Source of the DNA: Mycosarcoma maydis
Taxonomy: Eukaryota; Basidiomycota; Ustilaginomycetes; Ustilaginales
Length of the DNA: 64,000 bases
NCBI RefSeq assembly: GCF_000328475.2
Contig: NC_026497.1
Location: 1-64,000 of the forward strand
Direction: 5' to 3'
Positions 41,973 through 52,402 of the stretch are shown here, one piece after another. How positions within the stretch are numbered: position 1 is the first letter of the stretch; the number at the start of each line of letters is the position of its first letter. A model generated the notes under the pieces. The model was not told the origin of the DNA and ran no database searches. It worked only from the letters and a program-made list of their open reading frames with translations. Position numbers and translations under genes: made by a program.

Positions 41973-43838
41973 TTAGGCCTTGACGAGATCGTAGCCAGTG
42001 TAGCCTCCCTTCTTGCACTCGGCAAGCTCGGCGACGTACATCGGGATACCGCCAGTGAAGTTGAGAGCCTGCACGGGCTTTCCTGGAATGTTTCGTCCCA
42101 TGTACCATCCGTGGCTCTCGTGGAAGAGCGTCTTGGCCGAGAGCTCGTTAATGTGCTCGCCGAACTTGACCTCTGCCTCGTCCTGAACATCGAACGTGGT
42201 CAGGTTGTTGTCGCGCATGTACTTGATGAATTCGCACACCCATTCGGCCTGCACTTCAACCGTCGACGGACCGTTCGAGTAGGCGGTAGGTCCATGTGGT
42301 CCGTATAGGAAAAAGAAGTTGGGGAATTTCTATCGACATATCACAGTTGCAAATCTAGAAGCATCAGCAACGCTTCGTGATTTTGACAAAACAGTGGTCG
42401 CTGATTCACGGTTGCAAGCCAAACTTACCGAAGTGTTGAGCCCATTGAGCGAGTTGCAACCCTGAGCCCACTTTTCGGTGAGCGGTAGACCGTTCTTGCC
42501 TCGGATGTCGATCTGCTTGAAGCCACCGGTGTGCGAGTCGAAGCCGGTCGCTAGAATGATTTGATCGAGCTCAATCTCTCGTCCGCTGTTGAGAAGGATG
42601 CCTTTTTCGGTGATCTCCTTGATGCCTTCGTCGCCACCTCGCTTGATCGAGACGATATCAACATTGTCCTGGTCCATCACCTCGTAGTAGTTCTGCTCGA
42701 GCGAAGGTCGAACAGTGCCAAATGTGTGAGGCCACTCCTTGGGACAAAGGATCTCGCGCTTCTTGGGGTCGCGAATACGCTCTGCGACCTTCTTTTGCCA
42801 AAAGTCGTACGAAGTCTTGTTGGCTTCCTTGTTCATATACATGTCATGGAATGTCTCAAGCCAAAAGTGGAAACCACCACGAGCCCACAGCTCCTCGTAG
42901 AGTTGCTCGCGCTCTTTGGCGGGTACAGAGAGCGTCTCACGAGGGTCAAAGTCGTAGTGGAAGCCGGCAAACGTCTTTTTGCGCTTGTCAAAAATTTCGG
43001 GATAGATGTCTTTGAAGGCTTCTTGTGCACTGGCCTCGAGCTTCTGTTGACGCATTGGGAGCGCCAGGTTGGGTGTACGCACAAAGACCGTGAGGCGCTC
43101 GACGATAGGACCGATCTCCTGGCTCACCTGGATGCCCGAGGCACCTGTGCCGACGATGCCGACCTTTTTGCCGGTGCAATCGATCGCCTCGTCCCATTCA
43201 CCTGTGTGAATGATCTGGCCCTTGAACTTGTCCATGCCGGGGATCTGGGGGATGTTGACCTTGGCGGCGAAGCCCAGGCAGAAGATGACATGCTGCGCAG
43301 TGGTGGTGACTGTCTGATCTTTGCTTGGTCCAGCAGCGACGGTCCACTGCTGAGACGCATCGTCCCAGTGAGCGCTGTGCACGCGGTGGTTGAAGGAGCA
43401 GTCCTTGCGCAGCTGCAGCTTTTCATCGAGGTGATGAAAGTACTGTCGGAGTTCCTTGTACTCTGGATACTTGCACGAAAAGTTCCACGACTTCCACACC
43501 TCTGGGAACGAAAGGCCGTACAGAGGAACTTCGCTATCAACTCTTGCGCCAGGGTACTGTCGAGAGGATGGAAGACAAAGCACACGACCAAGCAAATTGA
43601 CATGCAGCGCTTTAAAGTAGGTCAGCCGTCAAGCTCTGCGACACTATCTAACCCGGATCAGGATTGCGACGCATCCGTGACTCGTCGAGGGACTCACGCA
43701 ATTGAGTCTCCAAATGCCGCCAAAGTCAGGAGCAGCGTCATAGAGGTGGACTTTGAAGCCCAACTTTCGGAGCATATACAGGTGGTAGATGCCTGCAAAG
43801 CCGCCGCCAATGACGATCGCGTCGTAGTGCTCAGTCAT
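41973..43838 (-). CDS. Baeyer-Villiger-type flavin monooxygenase, three exons
   Basis: Exons 43838-43698, 43556-42429 and 42329-41973, all in phase 0 (donors GTGAGT and GTAAGT), give 541 residues. The FAD motif GGGFAG is at 11-16. The first splice junction rebuilds GGIWRLN-C-YPGARVD, the conserved GGxW...YPGxxxD fingerprint. FKGQIIHTGEWD at 158-169 is the FxGxxxHxxxW[PD] signature of Baeyer-Villiger enzymes, and GTGASG at 183-188 is the NADPH-binding motif. The third exon adds FFFLYGPHGPTAYSNGPS. These enzymes insert oxygen next to a carbonyl (ketone to ester or lactone) using NADPH and O2. Substrate is unknown. Intron 2 contains a CGTGATT repeat. Confidence 0.93.
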
Positions 43839-45497
43839 GTTGGTTTTTGCTTGTCTGTAAAATGGTTGTCGAGATGGCGAGTGAGCTACGTGAACGAGTC
43901 TATTGAGGGTTAGCAGAGGTCGAGACGAGGCAGTTGTACCGGTGTCTTTGGTTTACGGACGAGGCTTGTGACTTTATAAGTTTGCTGCGATGCTCTTCCG
44001 ATGTGACCAAGCTTCGAACGTCGATACAGCATCACTTTCGTCTAGGTCGAGATCGCATAGTTGCTGCCGTACTACCCGGTAGTCTCGCGCAAACTCAATA
44101 AACGTAATCCGAACGAGCTGAACTCATGACTACAAAGTGTGGGGTAATTAAGCACTGCGGTAGCCGAGTGCGGATGTGGGCAGATACAGCAGGCAATCGT
44201 GGATGTGGGATCGGTCATCTGACTACAAACGCCACGTAATGGATGGCGAGACATCCAACTGACATAACCGACAGACGTCTTGGCTGCAGGCCACGCCAAA
44301 GAAGAGAAATGCTGTCAAAACGTGATTCACGACTGTGCGTGGGGGATGCAGATAGATGGTTACAAGCTCTGGTGATGCAAGCGGGGAAAGCAACGCAGGG
44401 TCCAAGCTTTTAGAAAAGGCGTGAGGGTGTGTGCACAACCCGACAGCTACGCCCTACGGAACCGCAATTGAAGCGATTCTGCGCATTCGAATCTCCTCTT
44501 GCGCCTGGCTCTATAGCGCAGGGGAAAGGCCTGCATGCCCGTGGTTGGAAATCTGCTGCTTCCTTCTAATCATGATTCGAATCTGCAGACACTGAAACAC
44601 GTCAAAGCTGGCAAGCGTAGCTGACTGCGGAACGCACGGCTTACTCTAGAACGAGCTGACAATCGTGAATAAGAACCAACGCATCTTCTTGGCGGAACCG
44701 CAGCAACTTTCGAGAATGACGACTGATTTATGCTCGATTCTTGCTGAGCCGCGGAAGCAGAATCGTAATTCACGATTGTGTGGAATACGTTCAGCTGCCG
44801 GTATAAAGCAACCTGGAATCGTGAATCTAGCGGTTCCGAGCCGCGCGCGTCAAAGACCTTCTCTTAGACCCAGCAAACGCATGACTGTAGACACGAGACG
44901 CACGACGCCTATGCACAATGCCGTGTGCGCGACTCCACGCTCGTGACTCGTAACTGTCTGCTCAACACAGCCTAAGATTCTATTAGTTTCTTTGTGCTCG
45001 TGCCTTGGTGCTGCGTGCTTGTGCCTCACACGACGTGCTCCCTTTTGCGCAGCCCTCAGCCCTCAGCCCCTGACATCCCGCTAGCACACTCTGCCTTCCC
45101 GAGCAAACCTTTGGCTTGCACCGCTGCAAACGTGAAGGACCGCACTTGAGCCTATGTGATTGATGAGTCTGCAGAGTGACTTGCGCTCTCATTGGCGTTG
45201 TGCTTTGGCGAATGAAACGTCGCTGTAATCGCAAATGTTGCGCAGAGTAATGTCCGATACCTTTTTCGTGCTTAGTAGCTTGAGCTGGCTAGGCGATAGC
45301 TTGTTCATTTCGGTTTCTTTGCTCACGAAGCGATCAACGCGCAGTGCCTCACGCCTTCATCAGTCTGCATGTAATGTTCCATTGTCACTGGTGTCTGAAA
45401 GGTATGAGTGAGGTCAATTGGAGAGACAAAGCATCCTATTTGCTTGCAACAGACTGCAGTGCGGTTCGAACAAGAAAGAAAAGTCGATGGGTGCTTC
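43839..45497. other. Intergenic region
   Basis: Upstream of the monooxygenase and downstream of the alpha/beta-hydrolase, both minus strand. Scattered heptamer copies (about 44320, 44660, 44770, 44820). No supported gene; open frames are short and unrelated to known motifs. Confidence 0.55.
43973..43978 (-). promoter_or_regulatory. TATA box of the flavin monooxygenase gene
   Basis: TATAAA on the minus strand 135 bp upstream of the start codon at 43838. Confidence 0.55.
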
Positions 45498-47009
45498 TCA
45501 GAGCAGCCCTATGCCAAATGCGAGAGTGGCACCCGCAGCTGCGGCTAGGATGCCAGCCTTGTACATTGATGCAGCGCCGGACGATCCGCCGGCTTTGGTT
45601 GCCGTGCTTGCTCCACTATTGGCTGAAGAACTGGCGCCAGCAGGCGTTTCTTGAAACAATCGATAGAGCGAAATGTTGTAGCTCAGCATCGAGTAATCCT
45701 GGTGCGATACGTTGGGCATAAAGTTGGCTGTCTGTGTCTTTGGCAGGCTGCCACTGGACAAGGCGGCAACAGATTCAACAAAGTGACTTCCGCGCTCCAA
45801 ATGGTTGGCGCCTTGGTAGGACGCCTGGCACGCGGTATCACCTTGACCGTTGTCAAGTAAACCATAGTTGTAGTGGACGTTGCGCGATTGGAACGTGGAA
45901 AGGACCTGCTGCTTCTGGCTCTTGACTCGATCGCGAGCATAGTTGGGTACGCCGTCGCCGTCCAAGCCGTAAGGCCAATTATCGTAGTCGGCTGCACAGC
46001 TGGCATTGTTCTCGTTGGGACGCGTCGATGTTAGCCAGACGTAGGAGCCAGGATTGCCCATCCAGAAGGTGAGATTGCCATCATAGGCAGCAGGCTGCTT
46101 GACCACCGAGTATCGTTGTACCATCTGAGCGCCCATCGAGTGACCGGCCATGACAACCGCCTGAAGCGCAGGGAATTGACTCTTGTCAAACAAGGTGTCC
46201 AAGAACGAATCCATGACTTGATATGAAGACAGCGCTGTATCCGCGGGACCACGTGAAGCCATACCGGATTGCCACTGAGACCCATGCCAATAGAGTTCGC
46301 CGTCCTGGATGGCGCCTGCAGAATGGTCGTCCGAGTTCATCCAGCATGGCCCTACGATGAGCACCTCATCCTGAGCTGTCCTTGGGTTGCCAGATGCAGA
46401 ACCATTGGCGCTGCTGCTAACGCTCTGAGGGTTGGTGACATAGACGTTGAGAGCATTCTGGACGAGCGAAGTGTACTTCCAGCAATCTCTTGGTTTACCG
46501 GGCATGATCATAACAGCACGCTTAATCTTGGAGCTATCGTAGCCAGCGGTCTGGTAGAAGGGCATCACAGCACCCGGTGCAACGGCAAAGGTGCGATTGA
46601 GTGTCATACCCTGTATATCGGGCAGAGCTTGCCAGCCACCGTCCACGCTTCCATTGACGGCTGCTTCGGGAATGAAGGGTACGTTTTCATTCCAGGGAAG
46701 CTGGCCTGCGTCACCAGCGAGGTTGTACCTGTAGAGATTTCCGGTGGCATATTGACCGGCGATATAAGGTTGGGCATTGGCAGCCCCGGCAGCAGCGACA
46801 GGGTCGGTGAAAGCTTGTTGGTAAATGGCGAGCTGTGCAGCGCTACTTCCACTGGATTCAGAAGCAGTTTGACGCCGATGCAAGTGGGCTGGACGGTGAG
46901 AAGCTGGTTCTGCAGTGACGGAGCCAGGAGCTGCGAACAGCGCCACGGCCAGACTGAGAAGCAAGGCTGCGGATGATGGTGTGGAGCAAGTGGTGTCAAA
47001 AGGCTTCAT
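45498..47009 (-). CDS. Secreted alpha/beta-hydrolase with GPI-type tail
   Basis: A single exon of 503 residues. A signal peptide (LLLSLAVALFAAPGSVTA) is followed by a Ser/Ala-rich stretch. An alpha/beta-hydrolase core follows, with the nucleophile elbow GHSMG at 289-293 (Ser291) after LQAVVMA. A His in NHLERGSHFVES may complete the triad. AVMIMPGKPRDCW and VLIVGPCWMNSDDHS are the preceding strands. The C-terminus (Ser/Gly-rich, then a hydrophobic tail ending AFGIGLL) fits a GPI anchor. It is likely an extracellular or wall-bound esterase, lipase or peptidase-like hydrolase of unknown substrate. The start at 47009 is chosen for the signal peptide; 85 in-frame residues upstream are leader-like. 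Confidence 0.87.
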   Translation of the reverse strand: MKPFDTTCSTPSSAALLLSLAVALFAAPGSVTAEPASHRPAHLHRRQTASESSGSSAAQLAIYQQAFTDPVAAAGAANAQPYIAGQYATGNLYRYNLAGDAGQLPWNENVPFIPEAAVNGSVDGGWQALPDIQGMTLNRTFAVAPGAVMPFYQTAGYDSSKIKRAVMIMPGKPRDCWKYTSLVQNALNVYVTNPQSVSSSANGSASGNPRTAQDEVLIVGPCWMNSDDHSAGAIQDGELYWHGSQWQSGMASRGPADTALSSYQVMDSFLDTLFDKSQFPALQAVVMAGHSMGAQMVQRYSVVKQPAAYDGNLTFWMGNPGSYVWLTSTRPNENNASCAADYDNWPYGLDGDGVPNYARDRVKSQKQQVLSTFQSRNVHYNYGLLDNGQGDTACQASYQGANHLERGSHFVESVAALSSGSLPKTQTANFMPNVSHQDYSMLSYNISLYRLFQETPAGASSSANSGASTATKAGGSSGAASMYKAGILAAAAGATLAFGIGLL

Positions 47010-48255
47010 GGTTGCCGATAGCCTGGTGGCTTGTGTAGACCAATTGCAAGGAATGATGATGGAGGAAAGGGAAGGTGACAAGATGCGTAACGGACGTTGA
47101 ACATGTGGGTTGGTGATTGTTTTGGTCTCCCTATCGGTTTCTTGGCTGTTGCTGTCTGCTCGAACGAGAATCGTGAATGCTTGTGTCGAATGTGTTGTGA
47201 CTGATAGCACCCACACATCTGCAAGAGACAGGGAGGACAAGAAACGCGGTTGCACATGATTCACGATGCCGTTCTCGCTTCCAGTTGCCGAGACTCGAGA
47301 AGAGAGGTGTTTCAGATTCGCCGCTTTCTGCTGTGTTGTTGATCATTCGTGATTGTTGGCTTATCGGAGCCAATGCAAGCACACCGACAGCACGGGTTCA
47401 CGTGCCTGTCGAGTGTCGCAAGGAGGCGACGCTAGACAGGCAGCGGTGCCCTTCGGAGGCTTACCCTGGCGAAAGAGCGGCAGCGAGCGCAATTGCCGAA
47501 ACGCTTGTCGCCCGTCCCGTGTCGCCCGTCACCCTCACGCCTTAGCTCTGACAATTTTCCGATGAAAACGGAGCAGGGTGCAGAACCGGCTGCAGAACCA
47601 GATCTGCACGCCAAATTCACGATTTCGCTGGCGGGATTAACGTGTGAAACACATTCGTAATTGACATGGACTGCAAACGCCAGCATCGTGCATGCAGCAG
47701 CAACGGCATCTCCTACACCAAATCGTTTCGTGATTAATGATTACTTATTCACGATTCCTGGTTTGGTCATCAAGTCCGACGTGTTTTGAAGAATCACGAA
47801 TCACGAATCACGAATCACGAATCACGAATGCACGGGACCTGCTTCGCTGGAAGCAAGCACGCATTAACTAAGTTATTCGTGATTCGTGATTTGGATTTTC
47901 CGGAATTCTCAGAATCTTCCTAGAGAATACCCGACTTCACGTTGCTTGTGTCCTTGCTTCCGACGACGTTTGCGCTTCGCCTCTGCTTGCTTGACAAACA
48001 CTAGAGACTGTCACTCATATCTGCTCCGACCCGGTTTCACGGATTGCCTGTGTGATACAAACTGTGAACATGTCGACTTGTTTGTTAAATTACCAATCGT
48101 GAATACCACAGAAAAGGCCAAGCACAGCACGTCCGACCTCAGCAGGATAGAGCAAAATTTTCCCTCGCTCCCTCGCTCCCTCGGATGTGTAGAACAAACG
48201 GTTTTCGGCTAGTATGAAGACTGAAAGCTATGGGGCCTTCCCCCAAACAAAAAGG
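47010..48255. other. Intergenic region with tandem heptamer array
   Basis: Promoter side of the hydrolase and downstream side of the 5S rRNA gene. Contains (AATCACG)5 and, at 47867-47890, TTAACTAAGTTATTCGTGAT. No supported gene. Confidence 0.6.
47792..47826. repeat. (AATCACG)5 tandem array
   Basis: Five perfect copies; this is the CGTGATT heptamer in inverted orientation compared with the array at 27631. Confidence 0.95.
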
Positions 48256-48373
48256 AACTGCAGCACCTAGGATTCCCGCGTGGTCCCCCACCGCAGTACT
48301 GACTAGGCGACGACTTGCTTGACTGCGCAGATCGAACGGGATGCGGTATTTTCAAGTCTCTATGGCCGCAGAT
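48256..48373 (-). rRNA. 5S ribosomal RNA, dispersed copy
   Basis: A 118-nt minus-strand sequence with the full 5S layout. The 5' end is ATCTGCGGCCATAGAGACTT. The conserved CCGCATCCCGTTCGATCTGC and GCAGTCAAGC follow. Then come GCCTAGTCAGTACTGCGGTG, GGGGACCACGCGGGAATCCT and AGGTGCTGCAGTT. The two ends pair as helix I, with compensated changes from the basidiomycete sequence I remember. A TTTTT run a few bases downstream fits RNA polymerase III termination. Dispersed single 5S genes are usual in filamentous fungi. AGTCAAGC and AGTCAGTAC differ by one base each from the more common AGTTAA and AGTTAGTAC forms, so a variant or ageing copy is possible. Confidence 0.92.
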
Positions 48374-48884
48374 GGAAAATGGTCACATGTCAGAAGATCA
48401 TAAGAGTTTCGTAGTCTTAGTCAAATTCAGGCGGACTATCAAGGTGCTTTCAGGACTTCCATCATTTTCGCCTTGATTCATATCCTCTTCTGATCACCAG
48501 CGACCCGATCAAGTCTCGTTCGAGCGTATTGAGAGTATCTAAGAATCGTTTCATCTGTGGTTCAATGTGCGGCGCGGGGCTGGCGGTAGTCGGCGAGGAA
48601 TACATTCACAATCGTGAATGACGTTCATGTTGTAGTGTGGAGCATGGATGCATGGTACTGTACGCTTGCTTCTATGGAGCGCCCAGTCATGTGACTTTGA
48701 TCCCAAGACGACGTGATTGTATCATATTGCTGGATGAGATCAATGCCAGTCTGAACATGTGTTCAGATAAACTAGCAGAGCAAGTGGTCAAGAAAGAATA
48801 GATAGCGCAGAGGGTGATAGTTGTGACACATAAGGTGGATGTTGGACATGAGGGATATTGGAGCAAGATTGACAGGACAATGCA
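48374..48884. other. Intergenic region
   Basis: Between the 5S rRNA 5' end and the 3' end of the Rossmann-fold gene. One heptamer copy at about 48610. Nothing else recognised. Confidence 0.5.
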
Positions 48885-49703
48885 TCAGTATGCCACTGTG
48901 ACAGCCTTTCCCACGTATTGGCCCCTATCTTGCGGTCCTCCCAAAAGACTGTTGTAGATGAACAGGCCGACATCGGATCGGCGAATGGTATAGCCGTGTC
49001 GGAGCATCTCCTCTGCGCGGACGTGGCCGATCGCAACCCCGTTGACGAGCAGAGCGGGTCGCACGATGGCGAGATGCTTGATTTTGGGCGGTATTTCAAG
49101 TTGTTCGCGGTGAAGCGGATTGAAGTCATCTCTTGGCCAGCCAGCCAGGGCATGCAGATGCGATTCCATGCGCTCCTTGTCATCATGTGGAGCATGCAGT
49201 AGAAAAGCGTAAAGTGGTCGCATGAGGTATGGAAGCAAAGAATAGCCTTGCTTTGCAAGCCCATTGGAAGAGATGACAACCAGTCGGGGCTGCTCAGGCT
49301 GCTTAAGAGCAATCAAAGCATCTGTCAAAATTCGTATAGATCGCTCGCAGACCGAGCTAGGCGATAGTGCTGGTTGTGCGAAAGGATTGCGGGAGAAAAC
49401 TAATCGTCCGCCTATTCCAAACAGAACAGCATCGATATCACCAAAACGTTTCTGTGCTGACGTAAAGGCGCACGAAACATCGTCACAGTTGAGCGCGTCG
49501 CCGCGAAGCACGTTAAGCCTGTTTGAAAGCTTCAAAGAAGCTGCTAAGCCAGCGTCACGCTCCTCGAGTGTCTTTTGAAACGCATCGGGGCTGCGTGCCA
49601 TCACGGTGGCAGTGTAGGGCTTATCCGACTTGAGCAAGTGCAGCAGTGTCTCGAGACCGCAGCCTTGCGTAGCGCCAAAGAGCAATACATTGGTAATGGC
49701 CAT
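48885..49703 (-). CDS. NAD(P)-binding Rossmann-fold oxidoreductase (atypical SDR / NmrA-like)
   Basis: A single exon of 272 residues. The N-terminus VLLFGATQGCGLETLLHLL is a dinucleotide-binding Rossmann motif. RGDALN and DAVLFGIGG follow in the places expected of extended or atypical SDRs, and RPALLVNG is typical of the substrate side. No canonical YxxxK catalytic motif is evident, so it may be a redox sensor or an atypical reductase. The start at 49703 (MAITNVLLFG) puts the Rossmann strand first; 42 further in-frame residues upstream are judged leader. A TATA box lies 135 bp upstream. Confidence 0.82.
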   Translation of the reverse strand: MAITNVLLFGATQGCGLETLLHLLKSDKPYTATVMARSPDAFQKTLEERDAGLAASLKLSNRLNVLRGDALNCDDVSCAFTSAQKRFGDIDAVLFGIGGRLVFSRNPFAQPALSPSSVCERSIRILTDALIALKQPEQPRLVVISSNGLAKQGYSLLPYLMRPLYAFLLHAPHDDKERMESHLHALAGWPRDDFNPLHREQLEIPPKIKHLAIVRPALLVNGVAIGHVRAEEMLRHGYTIRRSDVGLFIYNSLLGGPQDRGQYVGKAVTVAY

Positions 49704-50048
49704 TTCAGTGGTGCAGCTTTGAGGTTGCCCTTCTGCGTTGCGTTCTGGAGTGTTTGTCTTTTTATGGCTGAGAAGCTGTGTAAAGGAGTGAGCAGAGGGG
49801 TGGTAGACTCTGCCAGTCATCTGCTCCAAGGCGACAGTTTATATAGATTTGACCAACAGCAATACAAGACGCTGTGAGATGGTGAGCATCGTTCCCTCTC
49901 AGTCACAATTGTGAATAATAGAAAGCCGTCATGGCAATGTACACAAGACGCCAACTCCGTCGAAGGACAGGTTGACAGGATCGAGTCTATCGCGTATAGT
50001 CACATAGTGTTGAAAGTGGTACAAGCGCTGTTTAGAGAGCGCATTCGA
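49704..50048. other. Promoter-side intergenic region
   Basis: Upstream of the Rossmann-fold gene. Contains a TATATAAA box; no gene. Confidence 0.5.
49838..49845 (-). promoter_or_regulatory. TATA box of the Rossmann-fold oxidoreductase gene
   Basis: TATATAAA on the minus strand 135 bp upstream of the start at 49703, the same distance as for the monooxygenase. Confidence 0.55.
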
Positions 50049-50961
50049 CTAAAAGAATTCGGATTGGCCGCGCATTTTGCGCGCCGCGGCTTTTCCATGG
50101 GCTAGCGTGGTGGCCAGACGGATGACAGGTAAAACAACGCTGAGACAAGCGCTAATCAAAGCTGTTACGAGGAAGCTTCTGTAATCACGAATCACATTCT
50201 GCGGCAGGATTTTGTCTTGTAGGCAACCAACTTCACTGGTCGGTACCGCCAATCGTAACATTCGTAATTGACCCTGCAACTGGTTGTCTCGGATATCGAA
50301 GACATGCTCATCTTGGACTTGGTGCTGATGCTGATGCTGATCGCGTTCTTCCCGACGATTCAAGAATTTTTCCCGGTTTACAGCCGGGTCGTAATCCTCG
50401 CCCGGCGTTGGGGCCGTTGTAGACGATATTGCAACCAGGCAGGTAGTCAAGAGCTGCAGAAAGGGGCTCTGTCGATTCGCCCCGACACGCAGCCGCTGCC
50501 TTGCGGTCCACGCTTCGTGCCAAGTGGTGGACACTTTTCGATATCACCGAACAGGCTACCCGAACACTCGTCAATGGCGCTCTGTAATGTGGTCTCGCTC
50601 CAGTTGGCGAAAAGTCGAGTCGGCATGGAACGAGTATCCAAGAGCGTCGCCGTTGGCAAGAACCCACGACGAGTTTCCTTGATTGTTGGTATTGCCCACG
50701 TTCCAGATGAACTCATAGAACATAGTGGGTAATCGGATCTTGTGAGAATTGGGACAAGACCCACTGCCCGCAAAATCTCCGCTCGGGTAGACGACGTGCG
50801 ACATGTCTGGCTCGTACAGGCTTTTCCCGTTCCAACAGGAACGAAACATGATCTGTCTGCGGGATCCCTGCGGGCAGGCAGTCTGAGGAAACGTGGGCCC
50901 TCCGCTGCTTCCGTCGACATAGTTGAGACAGACGAATGTCACCACGCCCTGCAGCTGTCAA
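50049..50961 (-). pseudogene. DUF1996 protein remnant with several frameshifts
   Basis: Pieces of a DUF1996 (fungal secreted, wall-associated) protein lie in order but in changing frames. FVCLNYVDGSSGG through FRSCWNGKSLYEPD, SCPNSHKIRLP and FYEFIWNV to YSFHAD is in one frame (50945-50620). NWSETTLQSAIDECSG to EKCPPL is in a second (about 50615-50490). STEPLSAALDYLPGCNIVYN is in a third (about 50488-50405). GEDYDPAVNREKF is in yet another (from about 50400). At least three small indels separate them. The N-terminal half of the family (the histidine-rich start) is not found upstream, and no start codon or signal peptide fits. Residual similarity is clear, so the loss is probably recent. Sequencing error could explain one shift, hardly three. 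Confidence 0.8.
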
Positions 50962-52402
50962 GTAGTGCTGGGTCCAGTTGCTGTTGCGTTACCAGTTACC
51001 ATTTTGAGACCCCGTGAGAAAGCCCGGACGTAGAAAGCTGAGCCAGGCAGGGCTCAACTTAACCCCGTCATCACATCACCCGCTGTCTTCTCTGTCCTTG
51101 GCAGAGCATCTCGAGAAGCTGCCAACAATTTTGATCTTACCGCCAATTGCCAAAGCCAATGCGCAAACGACCAAGCCACCCCACGACAACTCACAGCACA
51201 ATCAGTGGTGAAGGTCAACAACCCCCCAAGACAAAGAGGAATCGAACAACACATCGGGACGCGCCGATCGAAGCTGATGTCAAAGGGCGGTCGAGTACAA
51301 GTGATGTCGCACTGCAGCTAAGGCAGCGTTCATCAACTGTAGGATTTGTCTTTGCTATCCTCAACATCAAGTTCTTCCCGGTACGCAAAGAAGATGTAGC
51401 GGAGGTGTGCGTCACCATAATACTTCGCTGCAAACTGGCTCAAGGTTGCTGGGACCGGCCTCGGTCTATGGGGGGGTTCGAGCGCGGAAGGCGAGAGAGG
51501 TGCAACAGTAGCAAGGTGAACAAAGACGAAAGCCAGCTATTCATCGGCAGATCCGATTTCAGCGAGGCGACTGGAGAGTTGTCAACCGATCTAGAAATCA
51601 AGTGTGGATGTGCGCGATATTGCGATGTAAAAAAGCATCTCAAGCCGAATGCAGCCCCAAATCGAATGCAGGCGATGTAAGGCGTCTGATAAGGGTTAGC
51701 GATGAATGGTCGATGCAGGAGGAGAAACTACGGAAGTTGAAGCAGCCTATGGTCATGGAGGACGAAGGGTTCGATTCTGCTCAGCTGTGGTGATTACTGG
51801 ATCGTCTCAGAAATGAATGCGCCACCTTGGAAAATGACTCATCCACGATGGTGATCTTACAGTACATACTGTACATTAGCTGTTGACACGGGATCGTCTC
51901 GCGTCGCATGCACGATGCATACACACGCCTTCGTGATTCACCTTTGGGCTGCTTCGCCTATCGACGCGACCAAAGCTTGGATTGAGTCACTGCCAACGTA
52001 GAGCTCACTCTACCAGCTTGTTCGAACACGAGTGACGGCCAAAAGCTGAAATGCACAACTCACACTCAGACAGGGCAAGAAGTGGCTCAGCCATTCCTCT
52101 CGTGTCATACCCTTGTGCGCACAGCGACAGCAACACGAGGTTACTTTCCTCTCCTTGTCACTATCAGGCTGTCCCGTTTCCTATGGTAACTACGCTGCAC
52201 CGTAGTGTTGTGTTAAATAGTGCAACGAGGCCTATTTGTCTCTGTAGAATCACTCGTGAGTGGCTATTTAAGCGAAGCTTTCAAGCCTTTGTTTTCCTCG
52301 TTGGCGTCTTGCGTTTCGACCACCAACAACAACACCACCACCCTTCTCAACCTCGAATCTGTTACACATTCCAATCCCGCGCAACATCGCTCACCTCTCA
52401 CA
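50962..52402. other. Intergenic region, no supported gene
   Basis: Open frames here (for example 51147-51680, plus) lack recognisable motifs. The 3' end carries the promoter and leader of the decayed gene at 52403. Confidence 0.45.
52265..52271 (+). promoter_or_regulatory. TATA-like box (TATTTAA)
   Basis: 132 bp upstream of the ATG at 52403, a spacing similar to other TATA boxes in the window. Confidence 0.35.

Noticed and set aside
44480..44560. Possible tRNA (GGCTCTATAGCGCAGG near ATTCGAATC)
   Set aside because: Boxes are in the wrong order and orientation to fold as a tRNA.
51147..51680. 177-residue plus-strand frame
   Set aside because: No signal, domain or promoter support; probably chance open frame in the decay zone.
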